A DNA stretch of 64,000 bases from Hafnia psychrotolerans (GTDB lineage: Bacteria; Pseudomonadota; Gammaproteobacteria; Enterobacterales; Enterobacteriaceae): positions 434,001 through 498,000 of the forward strand of contig NZ_BMFZ01000003.1 of the NCBI RefSeq assembly GCF_014639435.1, read 5' to 3'. Position numbers and translations under genes: made by a program. Shown in pieces: positions 59,277 to 64,000 of this stretch (positions are counted from its first letter, which is position 1; every line of letters starts with the position of its first letter). Under the pieces are notes generated by a model that was not told where the DNA came from, searched no databases, and saw only the letters and a list, made by a program, of their open reading frames with translations.

Positions 59277-60329
59277 GTGAGCCGCAAAAAGCAACAATAC
59301 CAGGCAAGAGAACAGCAGCAGCCTGCTGCCGTAGAAACCAGCGCTGTTGAATCTTTCAGCTTTGGCGACCCAATAGCCGTTACCGATCGCAACATGTTTA
59401 TGGACCTCATGGAGTGCGCAGATAACGGGGTGTGGTTTGAGCCGCCAATCAGCCCCTACGGTGTGGCAAAAATGTTTGACTCAACGGCCTACCACCAGTC
59501 ACCGCTGATATTTAAACGCAACGTGATCGCGTCCTGTTATATCCCTCACCCGCTGCTGAGCAGGCAAGAGATGAGCGCGTGGGTGCTGGATTACCTGGTG
59601 TTTGGTAACAACTACATGGAGGTGCGCCGTAACATGCTGGGCGAACCAATTGCCCTGAAACATGCGCAAGCCAAATACACCCGACGCGGCAGCGATTTGA
59701 GGAAGGATCAATACTGGTTTATCACCCGACGCGATGCAGATCACCCCTTCAAGCCTGGCAGTATTTGCCAGATAAAAAACCCCAGTATTCACCAGGAGAT
59801 CTACGGTGCGCCGGAGTATATGGCCTCGCTCCAAAGTGCCATGCTCAACAATGAAGCCACCATATTCCGCCGTAACTACTACATCAACGGCAGTCATGCC
59901 GGGGTTATCGTTTACCTGACCGACCCGATCGCCAATAACAAAGACGTTGAGAGCCTAAAGAAATCATTGAAGGACGCGCGCGGCGGGGGCGCATTCAAAA
60001 ACCTGTTTGTTTACGCAGCGGGCGGGAAGAAAGACGGCTTGCAAATTATGCCATTCAGCCAGATAGCTGCCAAAGATGAGTTTACCGGTATCAAAGATGC
60101 AACGCGGGATGACATGCTTGCCGCCCATCGCGTTCCGCCTCAGCTCATGGGCGTGATGCCAGGCAACGCCGGGGGCTTCGGTGACGTAGAGAAAGCTGCC
60201 CGCGTGTTCTCCATCAATGAGCTGACGCCGATACAGGAAAGTTTGAAAGAGCTGAATGACTGGCTGGGGATTGAGGTTATCCGGTTCAACCCTTACGCAC
60301 TCGCAACACCGGCCACGCCAGCCGCCTAA
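59277..60329 (+). CDS. Q: portal protein Q
   Basis: 350 aa portal ring subunit, GTG start 2 bp after the P stop. FEPPISPYGVAKMFDSTAYH and LAAHRVPPQLMGVMPGNAGGF are diagnostic. The N-terminus is Gln-rich. P and Q form one rightward unit. Confidence 0.95.
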   Translation: MSRKKQQYQAREQQQPAAVETSAVESFSFGDPIAVTDRNMFMDLMECADNGVWFEPPISPYGVAKMFDSTAYHQSPLIFKRNVIASCYIPHPLLSRQEMSAWVLDYLVFGNNYMEVRRNMLGEPIALKHAQAKYTRRGSDLRKDQYWFITRRDADHPFKPGSICQIKNPSIHQEIYGAPEYMASLQSAMLNNEATIFRRNYYINGSHAGVIVYLTDPIANNKDVESLKKSLKDARGGGAFKNLFVYAAGGKKDGLQIMPFSQIAAKDEFTGIKDATRDDMLAAHRVPPQLMGVMPGNAGGFGDVEKAARVFSINELTPIQESLKELNDWLGIEVIRFNPYALATPATPAA

Positions 60330-60726
60330 CCATTCAAAAATATTGATGCTTCGCCCTCTCGCAGGATGATCGCAACCCCACCAAAACCCAAACGTCATAT
60401 AAGCCCCTCAGCGCCACGCTGACAGGGGCTTTCGTTTTGCACCCTCTCGCACTACCGCAGCACGACCACATCAAAACAGAGCCGCACAGCCGCGAAAAAG
60501 GGCATATACAAAGGCACCATCCCTACCCCCTCAGCGCGCGATGGTTCCCCCGCCTCGCCCGCACACAGATCCCCCGTCTTTTTGTGCAATCTTGCAGATC
60601 ACGGCAGGCCGCGCCGCGTCTGGGCTTGGCTGGTAAAAGTACCATCAAAAAAATTGTGCATTTAAATGCAAAATTGTGCGGTGATTTTTGAATGGAGAGA
60701 AGCCACCAACATCGGCGGCTTTTTCG
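60330..60726. other. Q-doc intergenic region
   Basis: 397 bp between convergent Q and doc. Holds the PQ terminator (60401-60432) and a second hairpin at 60701-60725 (AGCCACC/GGCGGCT then TTTTT). An 84-codon frame starting near 60437 has no family features and is not accepted as a gene. Confidence 0.5.
60401..60432 (+). terminator. terminator after P-Q
   Basis: AAGCCCC-TCAGCG / CGCTGA-CA-GGGGCTT, 13 paired bases with a 2-nt bulge and CCA loop, then TTTCGTTTT. Confidence 0.85.
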
Positions 60727-61110
60727 TTAGCGGGAAGCATTGGAAAGTTGGCGAAGAACAGCAGAAATCTCTACGGTACTGATGGCACCAGTGGCAGCGG
60801 AAACCGTTAATTCTTCCAGTTCGTTACCTTCATCACGGATCTGAATACCGTTGCGGTTTAAAAACGCCATCGCCACAAAAAAGGCTGTTCGTTTATTCCC
60901 ATCATTGAAGATATGGCCGCGAGCTATGGCGATAAGGTACATCGCCGCAAGCTCGTGAACATCCTCAACACCTTCATAGTAAAGCTGGTTCTGTACGCGA
61001 TAGATAATGGCCTCAGCCCGACCTGGCTCCGGCATTCCTGGAACCCCTGGCAGAACTGCGAGCAAGCGATCGTGAAATGCTACCACCTCCTGAGCGCTGA
61101 TCCATTTCAT
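60727..61110 (-). CDS. doc: Doc toxin (Fic-fold kinase)
   Basis: 127 aa. The Fic-type motif HIFNDGNKRT (residues 66-75) is the Doc form HxFx(D/N)GNKR; P1 Doc phosphorylates EF-Tu and blocks translation. N-terminal FHDRLLAVLPGVPGMPEPG is the usual Doc start. Its ATG overlaps the phd stop (ATGA), so it is translated with the antitoxin. Cargo gene of the prophage. Confidence 0.93.
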   Translation of the reverse strand: MKWISAQEVVAFHDRLLAVLPGVPGMPEPGRAEAIIYRVQNQLYYEGVEDVHELAAMYLIAIARGHIFNDGNKRTAFFVAMAFLNRNGIQIRDEGNELEELTVSAATGAISTVEISAVLRQLSNASR

Positions 61111-61328
61111 CTATCAGCCAGTGCCTTAATGGTGCGCCCATGTCGCCCCATAATTTCGGCAAACTCTGTATCAAGCTTTGCCTCTTGCCATGCATTGAAA
61201 TCATCACGACTGATAAGTACAGCGGCTGACCCATCGCGACGGGTTATTTCTACCGGTTCGCCAGCGGTAGCGGTCTCCATTACTTCGGCAATATTCTGCC
61301 GCGCCTGAGATGTGGTGTAAGTTCGCAT
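61107..61328 (-). CDS. phd: Phd antitoxin
   Basis: 73 aa from the ATG at 61326-61328 with an AGGAGG site. Phd/YefM N-terminal DNA-binding part (TYTTSQARQNIAEVMETA, EPVEITRRDGSAAVLIS) and a C-terminal toxin-binding tail. Should repress its own promoter, which overlaps the repeats at 61343-61377. Confidence 0.92.
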   Translation of the reverse strand: MRTYTTSQARQNIAEVMETATAGEPVEITRRDGSAAVLISRDDFNAWQEAKLDTEFAEIMGRHGRTIKALADR

Positions 61329-61342
61329 ATGCCCTCCTTTAA

Positions 61343-61377
61343 TGTACAAATTTAACGTACAACACATACGTACAACA
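61343..61377. promoter_or_regulatory. candidate phd-doc operator
   Basis: TGTACAAA at 61343-61350 and two direct copies of ACGTACAACA at 61355-61364 and 61368-61377 (13-bp period), just upstream of phd. Repeated GTAC cores fit a cooperative Phd operator; inferred from position. Confidence 0.55.
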
Positions 61378-61394
61378 ATCAAGTTTAATCACCG

Positions 61395-62084
61395 CTACTG
61401 GCCCGCATCCACCTCGTTGAGCGCCGCCATAATCGCCAAGCGCTCAGCAGAGGGTAACGCCGCATACTTTGCCCGCCAGCGCTCCACTTTGCGCTTAATG
61501 CGGCTGCGATCATTGTAATCTTTGCCAGCAAACGCATGAGAATATGCCCGCCCTTCGCCGTAGTTCATCCAGATTTTTTCTGTTCTTACCCCGCCGCGCG
61601 TCATAGCCTGGAATTCCAGGCTGCGCCAGCCTGCTAATGTTTCGTCATAAAGCTGTGACGGGTAGCCAGACAGGATCACGCTGACGTTTTCCGGCAGGCT
61701 CATGAGGGAGGCTAACAGACGCTCATGATCGGCAACGGTATATTCATGGCGGTAGCGGGCGCGGCTGGTGCGCGTCTCCGGCATATAAGGCGGATCGACA
61801 TACAGAAGCACCTGGCTATAAACGGGAAGACTGGAAAAGTCGAAACGGTTAAGGCAATCAACCGCATCACCATTAACCAGCTCGCAAAAAGGCGGGGCTA
61901 CTTTCGCGAATCTCGCCAATGTTTCCGAATCTATATCAATGCCAATATTATGCCGGGCGGGCGGTTTACGCAGCATGATGGCCCCACCGCCTAAGTGAGT
62001 TTCAATGTATGTATCATGCGGCGGCATCTCGGCAATAATTTTTTGATAAACCCCACTGCCGCCTTTACTCCCTAAATAACTCAT
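61395..62084 (-). CDS. phage DNA N6-adenine methyltransferase (Dam-type)
   Basis: 229 aa from MSYLGSKGGSGVYQKI with GAGG before the ATG. D12-class motifs: SAM-binding HLGGGAIML near 42 and catalytic DPPY (LLYVDPPYMPET) near 120. The target site cannot be read; methylation of GATC is common in such phage enzymes and could protect phage DNA. Located between A and phd-doc, where P2 has no such gene. Confidence 0.87.
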   Translation of the reverse strand: MSYLGSKGGSGVYQKIIAEMPPHDTYIETHLGGGAIMLRKPPARHNIGIDIDSETLARFAKVAPPFCELVNGDAVDCLNRFDFSSLPVYSQVLLYVDPPYMPETRTSRARYRHEYTVADHERLLASLMSLPENVSVILSGYPSQLYDETLAGWRSLEFQAMTRGGVRTEKIWMNYGEGRAYSHAFAGKDYNDRSRIKRKVERWRAKYAALPSAERLAIMAALNEVDAGQ

Positions 62085-62104
62085 CTGTAAAACCTCATAT
62101 TGCA

Positions 62105-62176
62105 GCTGCAGCACTGTCAAAAGTGACGGTGCTCGATACGTATGGCCAGCATTGCCAAATCTGACAGTGCGGCACC
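62105..62176. repeat. palindromic repeat between A and the methylase gene
   Basis: 62105-62138 is GCTGCAGCACTGTCA followed by AAAG and TGACGGTGCTCGATACG; 62144-62176 is motif B (GGCCAGCATTG...GCGGCACC). The same two modules occur in another arrangement at 46962-47060. Confidence 0.7.
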
Positions 62177-64000
62177 TATGTCTGTGCGGTACCGCCCTTC
62201 AAGTTGTTAAACCGTTGCAATAAGTTTCGCGCGCGCGTCCCGTAATCCGGTTTGCTCTGCCGGACGTTCCCGCAGTGATCAACCCGGTAGAACTTCCCGC
62301 CGATATCTACAACATGCCCAGCAGCCAACCGCCGCAGGACGTGCGGAGGCAACTCCCAACCAATTGAGTGGGCGTATTTACTGAGATTTGAAACGAGTTC
62401 GTCCGCTGCCTGGCTAAATGCCTGCTCTCCTTTGGTTTTTTCGCGCGGAGTTGTGGACGATATTTGATAATTCCGCCCTTCTGGCGGGTGATTTCTCAGC
62501 CTCCGAAGTAGTGCGCGCCGCGCTTTGTCGTCCATCCGGTCAAAATCGGGGATTTCTGGCGGTAATGTGCTGTCAATTTCATCAACGGGGTGAGCGTTAA
62601 CAGCCTCATTTCTGGCTGTTTTTTGCTCTCCCGTAGAGTTATTGACAGAACTCCAAGGGACGGCGGGGCCGTCCTGAAATGCAGAAGCCTCCACGGCTGA
62701 CACGCTGCGCGCGTCGCCTTTGGTAGCCTGTTTAGTGCGTATCTTCCACTTGATCAGACGGGTGCAGATGCGGGAAACCTCTCCCAAAAGCGGAGAGAAC
62801 ACACCAAAAATCTTTTCCGGGTTTTCGCCGTAGTCGTTTTGTTCTTCGGCTTCTTCGTAGGCAATCCTCACCGTGTACCGATCGCGCGGTATCAATACGC
62901 CGCCCTGTTTGGTGATATAGCTGGCGAAGCAGCCCACATCAGCAGCAGCTAGCACGGCGTCCATGGCCTGATCCGCAAGCATCTGAGCACCACGCTTGAA
63001 TGTACCGGCTTCTTTCTGGATGTTTTCAAGCTGATTATTGAGTTTTCGCAGCTCACGCCACACCGTCACAGGTGGCTGACCGAATGGCTGGAACTGGCGA
63101 ATGCGGTGCTGAGAAGCCCACGCCATCGCGTATTTTGCTGTTTCCTTTAAAGGTTTGCCCGTTTCGTCATCCACTTCACCGGCCAACGCATAACCATCAA
63201 TATTTTTACTGATGTACTTCGCTACATAGGCGGTAGCACTACCTTTTGCCGGGTCCATTTTCTTGGCTTTAAAACGTGCGCCGGTATTCCGCCCCAGCTC
63301 TGCGCGGTCTTCTTTGGTGAAATAATCTCTTAGGATCTCAATAGTCTCTTTGACCTCATCAGGCGGCATGAATAACAGTGCATGCCAGTGCGGCGTTGCA
63401 TCGTGATGAGGCTCCGCAACCCGGAAACCATAAGGGCGAAGACCACGGCGCTTTAATGCAGATGTAGCGCGGCCCCAGACTTTGCATAAATAGCGCTGAG
63501 CCTGGCGCGGTGAAGCGTGTGACCATTTGGGGTTCTGGTGTCCGCTGTGGATGTTGCTGTGGTAGCGGGATGGGCAGGTGATGGTAAGAAATACCCCTTC
63601 ATCACCGCGATCTATAGCGACAAACTCCACGCCTTCCATGCGGGCCATCAATTCATGACGCCGTATCGCCGGATTGCTTACGCTGGCATTCACCATATTT
63701 TCCAGTGATGCCACGTTGCCATCTTCGTCAACCAGTTCATGTGCTTTGAAAAACTCGCGATTCTTGCGACGCTGCTCCTGCCATTGGCTCAGGGCGTCAA
63801 AGCTCACGTAAGGCATTCTTTTTTTGTGGATCACGCCGATGGCACGGAATTGGTTTTCACGCCACTCACAGCGCATACGCCACAGCTTACGGCCCCACCA
63901 ATCCGGTGAGGTAATGCGCAGAATAGAAGAGAAAACACTGAACCGGTCGAGCGTGCAACGCCATAGAGGCGGGGTTACACGCAACCCAAAAACTTCATTT
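62176..64000 (-). CDS. A: replication initiator A, 5' end cut by window
   Basis: Rolling-circle replication protein; 608 codons are visible and the frame stays open to the window end, so the true start is probably outside (P2 A is 761 aa). The HUH metal motif is in HHDATPHWHALLF and the paired catalytic tyrosines in AYVAKYISKN. It nicks its own gene at the phage origin in P2, so the origin may lie inside this gene. A TTG at 63982-63984 opens one shorter reading but is not a convincing start. Confidence 0.93.
   Translation of the reverse strand, partial: NEVFGLRVTPPLWRCTLDRFSVFSSILRITSPDWWGRKLWRMRCEWRENQFRAIGVIHKKRMPYVSFDALSQWQEQRRKNREFFKAHELVDEDGNVASLENMVNASVSNPAIRRHELMARMEGVEFVAIDRGDEGVFLTITCPSRYHSNIHSGHQNPKWSHASPRQAQRYLCKVWGRATSALKRRGLRPYGFRVAEPHHDATPHWHALLFMPPDEVKETIEILRDYFTKEDRAELGRNTGARFKAKKMDPAKGSATAYVAKYISKNIDGYALAGEVDDETGKPLKETAKYAMAWASQHRIRQFQPFGQPPVTVWRELRKLNNQLENIQKEAGTFKRGAQMLADQAMDAVLAAADVGCFASYITKQGGVLIPRDRYTVRIAYEEAEEQNDYGENPEKIFGVFSPLLGEVSRICTRLIKWKIRTKQATKGDARSVSAVEASAFQDGPAVPWSSVNNSTGEQKTARNEAVNAHPVDEIDSTLPPEIPDFDRMDDKARRALLRRLRNHPPEGRNYQISSTTPREKTKGEQAFSQAADELVSNLSKYAHSIGWELPPHVLRRLAAGHVVDIGGKFYRVDHCGNVRQSKPDYGTRARNLLQRFNNLKGGTAQT

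Larger units (their letters stand above)
39612..64000. mobile_element. P2-like prophage (right part outside window)
   Basis: Genes for ogr, D, FI, FII, E/E', T, U, tail fibre, I, J, W, V, S, R, lysis, X, L, M, N, O, P, Q and A are all present and intact, in P2 order except that the FI-U block is inverted. The left boundary is the tRNA-Leu att site. Cargo between Q and A: phd-doc and a Dam-type methylase. cox, repressor and integrase are expected beyond 64000. It looks complete and possibly inducible. Confidence 0.93.

Noticed and set aside
60437..60691. 84-codon frame between Q and doc
   Set aside because: His/Pro/Arg-rich without ribosome site or recognisable motif, overlapping the terminator region; looks like chance coding.

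Overview
The window is chromosomal DNA of a Gram-negative enterobacterium (order Enterobacterales) with most of a P2-like prophage at its right end. The order tmk-mltG-pabC-fabF-acpP-fabG-fabD-fabH-plsX-rpmF-yceD / yceF / rluC / rne, followed by pyrC, dinI, bssS, solA, trhO, lpxL, mdtG, msyB, yceK, mdoH-mdoG and mdoC, is the E. coli 23-25 min neighbourhood. Differences in gene content (an OYE-type reductase, an RcsA-like regulator and deoR/pphA/proP nearby; no yceI/yceJ) suggest a non-Escherichia genus, perhaps Yersiniaceae; that placement is an inference.

Layout. 1-8623: leftward fatty-acid/phospholipid initiation cluster (fabF, acpP, fabG, fabD, fabH, plsX) with rpmF-yceD upstream and pabC-mltG-tmk downstream. 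8765-14268: yceF, rluC and rne (RNase E) with a long rne leader. 14362-26054: single-gene units including pyrC, a LexA-controlled dinI, bssS, solA, an RcsA-like regulator, tRNA hydroxylase trhO, an old-yellow-enzyme reductase, lpxL and mdtG. 26140-31765: osmoregulated periplasmic glucan genes mdoGH and divergent mdoC. 31766-38882: small proteins, deoR, a PPP-family phosphatase and the osmoprotectant transporter proP. 39054-39290: three tightly packed tRNA-like genes, two of them abnormal.

39612-64000 (and beyond): P2-like prophage inserted in the anticodon loop of a tRNA-Leu(TAA) gene; the displaced 3' part of the tRNA and its old terminator remain on the left. Reading inward: ogr and D (leftward), FI-FII-E/E'-T-U (rightward), then tail fibre/assembly, I, J, W, V, S, R, lysis genes (Rz/Rz1, lysozyme, holin), X, L, M, N, O (leftward), then P-Q (rightward), a phd-doc toxin-antitoxin pair, a Dam-type methylase and the replication gene A, cut by the window end. 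Integrase and repressor should lie beyond 64000, next to the restored tRNA-Leu.

Most notable: the FI-U tail operon is inverted relative to the P2 order, so the D and FI genes diverge from one Ogr-type operator. Three TTGT-N12-ACAA operators sit where late promoters should be, two with an identical 33-nt spacing to an AATGATA(A/G)G -10 element. A family of palindromic repeats marks three transcription-unit boundaries in the prophage. The tRNA-like cluster beside the prophage contains a gene with an apparent 13-nt anticodon loop.
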